DNA from: Actinomortierella ambigua
Taxonomy: Eukaryota; Mortierellomycota; Mortierellomycetes; Mortierellales; Mortierellaceae
Assembly: GCA_016098155.1 (NCBI GenBank)
Contig: JAAAJB010000029.1
Location: 1-64,000, forward strand
DNA length: 64,000 nt
Reading direction: 5' to 3'
The notes below the pieces were generated by a model, which made no database searches, was not told where the DNA came from, and saw nothing but the letters and a program-made list of their open reading frames with translations. Positions within the stretch are counted from its first letter, which is position 1; the number at the start of each line of letters is the position of its first letter. The position numbers were made by a program, and so were the translations under genes. Below, one piece after another: positions 1 to 9,016 of this stretch.

Positions 1-1006
1 ACGATTGTTGGACTCCCGATCCTGTCGCAAGTGCAGCTTGATGTGATCTACAAGGATGGTAATGTCGCCCGGTCCCAAGTCGTTCGGAGAAGCGTTGAAA
101 TAGAAGCCCCAGCGCCGCGACAATAGTTCGATCATTCCGCGAGTCTTTCCACACCCGCTGGCGCCAAAAATAGGGACAGAGTCTGAGGTAGAGCATCTCT
201 CGATAAGCTGCAGGATGGCATCTGACGTGGGGTACCTAGACGGTGTGTCGCTTGAAGACGGGTGAGGTAGATCCGAGAAAAGCAAGCTTGGGCGCGTGTC
301 GACTCCTGGGCCACTTTTCCGAGGCCAGAACCTCGGTAACCCACAGACGCTTCCTGTTGTGAGCGGTAGGTGCTCCATGCCTCGCACAAAGCGGTCAAGA
401 AACATGGTGACATCCGATCCTGGTGCAAAGAACTCATCCGTGATCCTTTTGATATCAGCATGGGGGTCGCCTAGTTATGTGCAAAGAAGGCAGGGTAAAG
501 ACACTAAATACACAACGGTAGCAAACAAGGTAAAACGCGCACAAAGCAACTGTACTAACCAGAGAGAGAGCCAGGGAGGACTAATGTTGGTGCAAATGGC
601 TCAGGTTAGTGCATGGGCAAGAGTCGACGATGCAAACAGCACGTCACAAAGGCAAAGCGTGTGCATTACCTTGGGGAGGAGGGCGCTGGACAATGAGGTG
701 GATTGTTTGCCTGGGCGGTGTCTCAGTAAAGACGTCAGCAATGTACTGGATGGGAGCGAGCTCTTTTGTGGAATCAAACGCGCTCAGGAGAACGGGCTGG
801 TGTATGTTGGCGGCAATGACGTGGTTGACACGCCAGAGGGTGAGGTCCTTGGCATCAACCCCGTTCAACGTGCCAGGAATCTCGGTCTTGATGAGCTTCT
901 TGAGGTCGCCAATCGAATCATCAGGTGAAATCTTAACAGGGAATGCATTTGACGTAGATTCTCCATCAACAACGCAGAACAGGGTGAGGATGGTGGGAGT
1001 GGTCAT
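1..1006 (-). CDS. Crinkler (CRN) family protein, 3' end beyond the window
   Basis: Two exons: 1006-670, then 470 to the left edge, with a 199-base GT-AG intron (669-471) in phase 1. About 269 residues are visible. The N-terminus is a ubiquitin-like CRN header beginning MTTPTILTLFCVV, with the LTLWRV segment where many CRNs carry LFLAK and HLIVQRPPP where they carry HVLVxxP. After the intron comes GDPHADIKRI, a linker, then a Walker A P-loop GASGCGKT at about residues 215-222, followed by a segment containing GFYFNASPND. CRNs are modular proteins of oomycetes and early-diverging fungi: the header is linked to delivery or localisation and the C-terminus carries the activity. Here the visible body is an NTPase-like module, the usual type in Mortierella and Glomeromycotina. 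No classical signal peptide is seen, as is common for fungal CRNs. The C-terminal effector domain lies outside the window, so its activity cannot be stated. The intron placement is supported by the clean join PPPQ-GDPH. Confidence 0.88.
471..669 (-). other. Intron of the CRN gene
   Basis: GT-AG intron of 199 bases between the ubiquitin-like header exon and the P-loop exon. On the minus strand the donor reads CAAG/GTAATG and the acceptor ends AACTAG. Removing it restores a single frame from the header to GASGCGKT. Confidence 0.8.
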
Positions 1007-1300
1007 GTTGCGGAGTATGGAGGTGAGAAGGGCAAGGAGAAATGATAATTGTCATGACAAAAGAGAAGGAGAGGAGGAAGTGGCAAAAGGGAAGGGTGCG
1101 GCATGGGAATGGGAAAGGCAGTCGCAGCGCGCGAGATGGGCTCTATCCTAAAAAGGAACTCGCGTTGAAGTTGGCTATCGCGCCTGCTTTTTAGCGTTCG
1201 CCCCTCATCATGATCCTCCATGTGTCGCTTGCCACTTGTAGGTGCTGTTTGGTTGGGCGAAGAGGATGTACTTGTGGCCTGCCGGTCCTTGTTCTTGCCA

Positions 1301-2230
1301 TCATTCTCCGTTCGGATATAGCTGCCGTCCTCGTTCATTGGCTGCAAATAGAACGGTCGCTCTTACTGCTCCACTGTCGACTTCAAAATACTGCAAGCCT
1401 GCAAGGAAATCGCGATGTCGGTACTTCCTGCACTTCGAGCAATAGTGCCGGCGAAGGCTTTCCGTCTCGCACACAAAGTCATGGCAAATGGGGCACCTAT
1501 TCTTTTGATGTCGACTTCAAATATTTTGGCCTGCAAGGCACCTTCGCACTTCGAGCAATAGTGCCGGTGGAGGCTTTCAGTCTCACAAAGTCGTTGCAAA
1601 TGGGGTACCTCTTTAAGGTGTAAAGTTCATTCATCCCAACAACCACGTATCCTAAGGCGCGTGCCTATACGCAGAACAGATTTACCGCCTTGAACAGTTA
1701 TGATAGCATCAACAGCTACGCTATCCCATGATCGCGAGCAGATCCGTTTTACTTTTCGGTTGAAAAACTCTTCAGAGGTTCCATGCAACGAGAAGAGCTC
1801 TGATGTTGACCGGAAACGACCAGCCCGATCCCAACAACGACTGGGTTGTCCTTGTCTTTCTTTTTTTTTTATTCTCCCACCATGCGTAGAAGACCATCTG
1901 CCAAGCGATAGTACTCCTCTTGCCGCGCTCGGCGAGCATGCCACTTGTGTCGCTTGAAGAAAAATTTGTTCCCGTTGTAAAACTGGTCGAGCACTTCGTT
2001 GTTGTCCTCATTCCGATCTACATGCTTTGCAAGACACCCATTAGCACCACGCAAGGGTAGCACTGCCGAATCTACAACGCTTGATGGACCGAATACTTGT
2101 CTCCACAGGATCGGGTGTGCTGGCAGTCTGCTGATGAATGGTGTTCGCCGGCGCAATGCTGGTGAACTCATGCGCGCCTTCTTGAGCTGCTGATTGATTC
2201 AAGTGCCCCCCTTCTGGGCCTCCATCCATG
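1301..2230 (-). pseudogene. Decayed TnpB/Fanzor-like zinc-ribbon transposon protein
   Basis: Reading the minus strand in all three frames gives successive fragments in the right order for an OrfB/TnpB-type (eukaryotic Fanzor-like) protein. A basic stretch with FFKRHKWHARRARQEEYY and LLRMVG comes first, then NPVVVGIG, then SLHGTSEEFFNRKVK, then ARALGYVVVGMNELYT leading into a C4 zinc ribbon, and finally YRHRD, which fits the RuvC-III aspartate position. Frames change several times, stops intervene (TAA after RMVGE) and first-copy cysteines are lost, so the gene is dead. The last frame ends at the stop at 1301-1303. The zinc-ribbon part is duplicated in tandem. I recognise this motif order from an abundant Mucoromycota family; assignment to Fanzor rests on the order E...YT..zinc ribbon...HRD and has not been checked by search. 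The upstream limit is uncertain, and sequence up to about 2790 may belong to it. It lies just upstream of the CRN gene on the same strand. Confidence 0.62.
1375..1610 (-). repeat. Diverged tandem duplication of the zinc-ribbon segment
   Basis: Two copies, 1375-1498 and 1509-1610, share long blocks: both begin TGTCGACTTCAAA on the + strand, both contain CACTTCGAGCAATAGTGCCG, and both end CAAATGGGG(C/T)ACCT. On the minus strand each copy encodes a version of the CxxC...HYCSKC ribbon. The 1375-1498 copy keeps CPIC, HYCSKC and HRD, whereas the 1509-1610 copy reads YPIC and is frameshifted. Confidence 0.8.
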
Positions 2231-3155
2231 ACCTGTGCTTGAGCGTGGGCTGCGAAATGGCCGTTTGCTTACCGAACAGCTTAATGTGTCTCATGCCACC
2301 AGGAGAGAGGTCTTTCTTCCTTTCTTCTTCCTCTTCATCTTGGAGCCTCTACTGCCTCGGCCACCTACCCCTTCCCCAGACCCCTGTTCGATGGAACTGC
2401 AAAAGTTGTCCCATGATGTTGACGAAAAGGGGAGTATATATCTTGCAACTTTACGCCACACTGATAGTGAACACCTATCATTCCAGGCAATCTCAATTAT
2501 GAACTCGATCGAACGGCATACCTCGGTTTCATTGGACGGACAAGGGTGCATTAGACCTGTGTTGAAGCCATGTATGACTGCAAATGAGTGCTGCTCTTGG
2601 ATGCATACGCAGGAGTGTAGACAGAAAGAGCAGGACCAACAAGGGAAGTGGACAGAGCGGAACCCCGTGCCCCGCTGTAGGATCCGGCAGATAAAGGCGG
2701 CAGAAGCACGACTTGAGAAGGAAGACGGGTTAGGCCACGCAGTAGTGGTAGTGGTAGCTGAGAATGCAGCAGCAGTAGCCAAGATCAAATAAGGTTAAAG
2801 GAGAGGCGTTTTCTCAACCATAAGCAACGAGAGCCGACGATGCCTCAAGTGTTTGTCGGAAGCAACATACCGATACGATAGTTTAGGCGTTTTGATGGGC
2901 GCTTTTTTCTTACTTGGGAGGCTTGTTTTTTCATTTCAGCGCACAGCAATTCTGATTTGCCTCCCTCCATTCCATTTCCTCCTTGATCTCGTCTCTTCTG
3001 TCTCATAAAGGGATAGCTCCATAAAATCTCTCTCTTCCTCTATTGGATCTATCTCACAATCCAATCGCTCTCTCTCTTTCCATCTTGTGATTAAAGTTAG
3101 AATCACCACTTACCTGCTCATTCCACCGCTTCCTTCTTGAGAGAACAAGCAAAGG
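2231..3155. other. Intergenic region upstream of the mucin-like gene
   Basis: No convincing gene. Overlapping open frames on both strands (2235-2792 +, 2291-2788 -) lack recognisable motifs; the minus-strand one could be further relic sequence of the transposon protein. From about 2955 to 3100 the + strand is CT-rich, like the upstream regions of other genes in the window. Confidence 0.5.
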
Positions 3156-6100
3156 ATGCGGTTTTCCTCCGCTCGGCTCGTTACCATGGTAGCGTTTGTC
3201 AGCATCCTGTCCTCACCTACGGCGGCGAAGAGCTCAACCAAGGGTCTGCACACGATACCGAGGGGCCATGGCTTGCACCACACTACGAGTGAGTTTGAGA
3301 AGGCCCAAGCACCCTGGAGCCATGGTCATCACAATCATCCAAGCAATCATCACAGTCATCAAAACAAGAATCGTGGGGAGCATTTGCACCATGGCAAGCC
3401 CAAGCATGATCACGACAAGTTCCATAGAAGCCGTAAGCCACTTTTCTCGCATGTTGTCAATAAACTTGTCTCCCAAGCAATGGTCTCTAAATCTTTGATT
3501 GTTTTCTGGCCTGCCTCCTTTACAGACTCGCTTGTCAGCTTGATCTGCGACGGTGTTGTCATCGACAGGTTGTGCTGCAAGAACTCTCTCGACACCAATG
3601 TTTTTAATATGAATACCATGCATAACGAACGATACAAGCAACACCGCTATGTGGGGATGCAACCACCATGCTTGCCTAAGCTACCTGGGGGCTGCGCGAC
3701 TCTTTCTGAGGCTTCGCCTTTTTCGAAGAGCCACAATCACATGAGTGCCAATGTCGGTGTTGGAACTGATTGCTTGAATTCTTACGACGCTTCCGAAGAT
3801 GGAAGGTATGTCGATCCAGCCCATGCGGAGATGCCGACCAACCTCTCTCCCAAAGATCTCGCTCTCTGGAAGCAAAAGCACCGCCTTCATCGTCACCACT
3901 ACCATCGCCATCATTGCCACCGAGGCTGCGATAGGCGCAAAAGCTATAAACATCCATTCAAAGATCTCTGCGTCGCAACAGGCGGATTTTGCGGCAACCA
4001 GCTCTACGGATGCGACTTCTCCAAGAACGACTTGTACCTCTGTGAAAAGATCGGCATGCCTCCAGTAAAGATTCCTGACTACCATAACAAGTGCAGTAAC
4101 TTTGTGCCGCCTGACGACGATTGTGTATGTCCGGGCGATAGCTCCGAGTTTGTGTGCGGCTACCTGCTTGACCCATCTTGCAAACCCGATTTCAACACCA
4201 TTTACTACTGTCCTAATGGCAACAGTTCTCGCCCAGCTCCTTTCAAGGTGTGCAACACAACCGAAGCGTGCTTCTATCATGCCGAGGGAGCCGTGTGCAA
4301 AGCTAATGATGAATGCATTTGTCAGTCCAGTGGCACCGTCTGCAGCAGTGTACTCCCTTATTCGTGCAAGCTCCCCAACAATACTTTAATCAAGTGTACC
4401 AAGGGTAGTGCCCCTGAGATCCTGCAGGATTGCTCCCCTGCTAAATGTGTCGAGATCAAAGAACAAGTATCCTCTGACTCTGGTCAGAGTGCCTTCACCG
4501 CTACTGATGCGAAGTGTCTGACACCTTGCGCATGCGTAGGCTACGAGTATATCTGCGCACCTAGCTTGCCCTACGAATGTGGTTTTGGCAATACGTCATT
4601 GCTCAAATGTAATGGACCTGGAACCATTCCGGTGGTTAAGGAAGTTTGCAAAAATAGATGTGGATCCGTCTCCGGCACAACCAAATGTATATCTGTGACA
4701 GTGGAGACAACAACTCAAGTAGGGACGACTACCCAAGGGACAGCCACTACAACAGAGTTAGCTGTGACAACACAGAGAACCAGTACAAGGGTGACGGTGA
4801 CTCCATTGAGGTCGAATCCATTGAAAACATCCACTGCAGCGGACCCCACCACAGAGACAATAACTCCAAGTGCCGTAACGGAAACAACTGATTCAGTAGA
4901 GACAACGGCAACAGAAGAGACGATTTCATTGGAAGATACAACCACTGCAACGACCACTACCATTCCAGTAAGGACAACGACTCTGGCAGAGGCCACAACG
5001 CTAGTATTGACGACGACTCCGGGGAAGATGACGAATTCTATCACATCGGAGACAACCACGACAACAGAGGCAATCACCGAAATGAGTACGGCCAACCTAC
5101 CAGAGACAAATACAGCAACGGAGACAGTCACTCTAGCAGAGACAACCGCCGCAACGGAGACAGCAGCCTCGGTGGAGACAACCATCGCACTCTCAACGAC
5201 TCCAATAAAGACAACTCTTTTACTGAAGACAACAACCGCAACGGAGACAACCACTCTAGTGGAGACAGTCACTACGACAACTCCATCGGAGACAGCCATC
5301 TCAACAGAAAAAACCATTCCAGTGGTGACAACGACCCCATTGGAGACTGCCATCTCAACGGATCCAACCACCTCAACGGATCCAACCACCTCAACGGAGA
5401 CAGCCGCCTCAACGGAGACAGCCACCTCAGCGGAGTCATCTACCTCAGGGAAAACAGCTACCTCAGCGGAGACAACCATATCAGCGGAGACAACCACATC
5501 AGTGGAGACAACCACCTCAGCGGAAGTGACCATTCCAGCAGACACGACGACCAGTACGACTCTAACAGAGACAGCTATCACAGCGGCGACAATCATTCCA
5601 ATGAGCTACACTTCAACGGAGAGGACCGCCACAACAGAGATGTCTACATCCACAATGATACCAACTTCCACAGATCCAGCCACCTCCCCAGATGCAACTA
5701 CTGCAACAGAGACAACCATTATAGACGCAAGTACTGCCACAGAAACAATCGCCGCCACAGAGACAACCTCTACAACGGATGCAATAATTTCCACAGAGGC
5801 AACTACTTCCGCAGAGGCAGCTATGTCCACTCAAACCACTACCTCTATAGATATAGCCACTACAGCAGAGTCAACCACCTTTGCAGATACAACCTCTGTA
5901 TTAGAGACAACCATTACAGCCACCGCTACGACTACGGCAACACCAATACCTACGGAATGCCTGTGTGCTGCTAACTCTGATGTAAGCGTGACAGTGAAAA
6001 CAAGATGTGAGCGATTGTTATTTGATATTGTACCATGCCAAATGTAGCCTTTTATTCGTTGCTTATCGTACCGTGGAGCATTCTCCTCAAAAAAAAAAAA

Positions 6101-7524
6101 AGGTCTGCGGCTCTTCATTCCCAGATATCTGTAACCTCATTCAGACAGCTCTGTACACGTGTACCAGCAAGGATGCGATTCCTTTTGAGAAGCAGAACTG
6201 CACAGATGGATGTTTGACAACTACTCCGAACCACACATGCAAGGACTGTACACCAATCGCTAACAGAGTCATTAGCCAGCTTGACACACTCCTTGCTAAT
6301 ATCGATGGTGTGACCAGTGCTATTCCCGGCATGAAGCCTGCGCTTGACATTATTTCCACCGCCGTGAGAGAGATCCAGACGCTAGCCACTAGCAAAGCCT
6401 TGCCTGAGCTTGCATTGGCCGCCGATGAAGCACTTCAAGTTTCGGAGGTCCTTTACCTGATCACTGACTTTGCGACGACAACTATCCCAGAAGGCGATCC
6501 GAATCCCTACACAGTATTCGCTTCCACTTTATACCAACTGTACTCTATAACGCAGGAGCTAGTTGACTGCGCTGGTAGCTCACCAGGATGCGACATCACG
6601 CAGCGTATCTTCCAGGAGATGACGCAGCTCGTCGTCACTGAGTTCGATGCCCTTAAATCAGTCTTCCAGCTCCCATTTATTTACGATTTCATGATGAGCA
6701 CTTTCCAGAATGCTACGTCCGAGATCAACGAGATCTTGTCCACCAAGAACACGACGAATCTCGGGCTGAGTGCCATTCAATTGGACGCTGTAGCCTCTAT
6801 ATTGGATGAGGCACATGGCACCATCGGCAATGACACTATCAATAGCCTGTTGACCTACATATCGGCGCTACAAGCTGCAGTCTTTTGCGCTAACGTCGGT
6901 CCGTCAGATGATCTTTGCACGGCCAATATGGAGTTTTTCGCAAACTCTATACAGATCCTTGAAAATTACATCCGGAAATTGCTCGGCGTAGTCCCTGAAC
7001 TGAATGACTTTGTCGTAAACCCAATCCTGGAAGTCTTTGACAAAATTAGGAACGACTTGTTAGTTGAACCTACTGCCTCCTTCACCAACTCAATCTCGAC
7101 TCTATCCGGTGGCCTCCGATTGTTGCTCAATGTCCTTGCTCCCTTATTACCAGAGCCAACTAAAACCGAAATGAGTGGAGCACTCCAAGATTTCCTCGGC
7201 TTGAACACGCTTCCAGGTGATTGCATCGGCCCAATCAATAATACTTGCAACGGAACCATTCAGTTCGGGGCGGCCTTTCTCGAGGGTGGCATAGACCAGC
7301 TCAGAGCTCTTCCTGTCATCGGCACCAATGGCACCCAGTTCTTCACCGCAGCCCAAAATCTGATCGACGCTCTCCAGAGCGGCAACACAGACGCCATTCG
7401 AACAGCGATAGGTCTTGTCAAGGCACCGTTGGATGCACTTCTGTCGGCCCCTGCGACGAGTGATAATGCTCTCCTCAAAGCCATCCAGACAACTATTGAC
7501 AGCTTGAGCACCTGCATTGATTAG
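3156..7524 (+). CDS. Large secreted mucin-like protein with Cys-rich modules and a helical C-terminal domain
   Basis: Three exons: 3156-3432, 3526-5981 and 6103-7524, giving about 1384 residues if both introns are removed. It starts with a signal peptide (MRFSSARLVTMVAFVSILSS...), then a His-rich segment. Next come four tandem modules of about 55 residues with the spacing CxC-x(7-9)-C-x(5)-C-x(7)-C-x(10)-C-x(3-6)-C. A Thr/Ser/Glu-rich stretch of roughly 430 residues follows, presumably heavily O-glycosylated, and then a fifth Cys-rich module. The last ~430 residues are a helical domain with many N-glycosylation sites and scattered cysteines. The second intron cuts the fifth module between CLCAANSD and VCGSSFP; splicing restores the same cysteine pattern as modules 1-4, which supports the join. 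The Cys modules resemble small chitin-binding modules in spacing only; binding is unproven. No GPI signal or membrane segment is seen at the C-terminus. Expected location is the cell wall or outside. Confidence 0.78.
3433..3525 (+). other. In-frame 93-base intron in the mucin-like gene
   Basis: Donor GTAAGC and acceptor TTTACAG flank 93 bases, a multiple of three with no stop in the reading frame. Retention would simply insert 31 residues, so an unspliced product is also possible. Confidence 0.65.
4690..5960 (+). repeat. Degenerate Thr/Ser-Glu triplet-type coding repeat
   Basis: About 1.27 kb built from ACA/ACC/ACT, GAG and TCA/GCA/GTA codons, coding variants of ETTTS, ETATS and ETTIS units. 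Nearly identical 12-base units recur around 5350-5410 (CTCAACGGATCCAAC). Length variation by slippage or recombination between strains is likely. It forms the mucin-like part of the secreted protein and produces a long antisense open frame that is not a gene. Confidence 0.85.
5982..6102 (+). other. Intron 2 of the mucin-like gene
   Basis: 121-base phase-0 intron: donor GAT/GTAAGC, acceptor in a run of A ending AAAG/GTCTGC. Without splicing the frame ends at about 6047. Joining gives SD-VCGSSFPDIC, completing the fifth Cys module. Confidence 0.8.
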
Positions 7525-8120
7525 GTTTCAAGCTTCCTAGGCGATGGACGATAGTGGTCGTAGCAGTCAATGATCAATGAAAGTAGATTTTCTTGCCATC
7601 CTTGTTTGACTGATAATGGTGATCATGGTAGAGATAGATGCAGCGATTTTAGTCAGTTGGACTATGGCACGTTAGTCACGTACTGGGTAGTGCCTCACAT
7701 CAATTGGGGACGTCAATTTTCAGCGCCTTCAGTGGGTGCCAAGATTCTGCCAATCACGTTGGCAGTCGCGCTCTTACCTCAAGCAAATGCTTCAGGTTCC
7801 AGCCCTTTCAGTTTGTATGACACAGGGCGTGTGTCTCCCCTCTTTTTCGAAACTAACACAATGTCACAACGCGCATAGACTTGGTGAAACTAGACGCGCG
7901 AGAGGGAGTATAGACTAGACTAGCACAGACCCCCACCCCGTTTGTTGTTAGTCCTACATGATGAGAAACTTCATCCTGTACTCTGTATATATGATTGAGG
8001 CGTTCGCTCTATTTTTTTTGATTCTTTTTGTCATCCTTTTTTTTTTCTCACGATCTTTCCTCACACTCATCTGCCAACTCACTCACTTGCCTACGCACCT
8101 CCACCCCGCACTCAGCCATC
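7525..8120. other. Intergenic region with pyrimidine-rich tract
   Basis: No gene seen. It holds the 3' region of the mucin-like gene. From about 8010 to 8118 the + strand is CT-rich, directly before the ATG of the small hydrophilic protein. Confidence 0.5.
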
Positions 8121-8396
8121 ATGAACAAGAACCCAAGTAACCGTCAGACGGACCCGAACCAACGTTCGTCGCAGTCGCACCAACAACAGGCCTCTGCTCG
8201 CACGCAGGGCTTGGGCAACCAGCAGTGGAGCGGTGACCAACGTTCCGAGACCCCCTCGCATGCCGGCCAGAGCAAGATTGAGGCTCCAATGAGCGGCTCG
8301 AAGATGTGTGGCCATGCCCACGACTGCGATTGCTCGACCCAGTCGGCCATCCATGCCTCAGAGCAGCATGCCCCGAGAATCAATCCACGAAAGTAA
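8121..8396 (+). CDS. Small hydrophilic protein of 91 residues, unknown function
   Basis: A single uninterrupted frame starting GCCATCATGAAC, the first ATG after the pyrimidine-rich leader (a CT-rich 5' region typical here). The product is rich in Gln, Ser, Asn and Arg in its first 60 residues and therefore probably disordered. A compact Cys/His cluster, CGHAHDCDC, near residue 63-71 could bind metal. It has no signal peptide and no membrane segment. A poly(A) signal AATAAA lies at 8500-8505, about 100 bases after the stop, which supports a real transcript. I do not recognise the family. Confidence 0.55.
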   Translation: MNKNPSNRQTDPNQRSSQSHQQQASARTQGLGNQQWSGDQRSETPSHAGQSKIEAPMSGSKMCGHAHDCDCSTQSAIHASEQHAPRINPRK

Positions 8397-8499
8397 AACT
8401 AAACAAAACAAAGGTTGCAATAGTAGCCATTCTGTACAAAGTGTATACAAATTCTTTCAGTTCCAGAGCACCTGTACCCTTTTTTATTTCCTGAACAAG

Positions 8500-8505
8500 A
8501 ATAAA
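8500..8505 (+). terminator. Poly(A) signal AATAAA of the small hydrophilic gene
   Basis: Canonical hexamer about 100 bases after the stop codon at 8396. No other + strand gene is nearby. Confidence 0.45.
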
Positions 8506-8576
8506 AAATGATCAATCTATCAGTATCTCGCACACATCGACTCTGACCGAGTTGCAGTAATGGAGGTTTTGCTGTC

Positions 8577-9016
8577 TTAGATGCAAGGGCACTCCACAGA
8601 CTTTACGGTAAATGGAAACTTGAGCAATCCAACCTGATTGACAGTCGCAGCTTGGCCACCACCGAATCTACAACCAGCCTTGCTCCAGATTGTGCAGGGC
8701 ATGTTCTCACCCGTGGTACTGTCGACATTTGCATCAGCGTAGCCTGAGAGAAAGGGTCCATCTGAGGAAGGCTGAAGACAATCTTGGCCACTTGTAATCT
8801 TGACACAATCCTCAAACATTTCCTTTCGGCAGAAGAAGCCCGAGCCGGGTCCCTTCCAGGGTATGTCGCAGACAGCAGCCACAGCTATTAAGAAAGGTTG
8901 GGAAGAGGCGTGAGAGGGAGTTGGGTGGGGAAGGTGTGATGTAACTGGTTGAATTTGCGTGAGACTTGTTTACCTGAAACTCCACTGAGAACAATCGCAA
9001 TAGAGCGTATTTTCAT
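8577..9016 (-). CDS. Small secreted cysteine-rich protein (116 residues)
   Basis: Two exons, 9016-8974 and 8884-8577, with an 89-base GT-AG intron (8973-8885, phase 1). Splicing gives an N-terminus MKIRSIAIVLSGVSAVAA, a typical cleavable signal peptide with the cut probably after AVAA, followed by a mature domain of about 98 residues with eight cysteines (for example FFCRKEMFEDC, GCRFGGG, VECPCI at the end). Even cysteine number and small size fit a disulfide-stabilised extracellular protein, possibly effector-like, but I do not recognise a family. The intron position at the junction of signal peptide and mature domain is common in fungal secreted proteins. It is divergent from the oxidoreductase gene, 1.3 kb away. 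Confidence 0.72.

Noticed and set aside
4715..5596. 293-codon Val-rich antisense frame
   Set aside because: Produced by the Thr-codon repeat of the mucin-like gene on the other strand.
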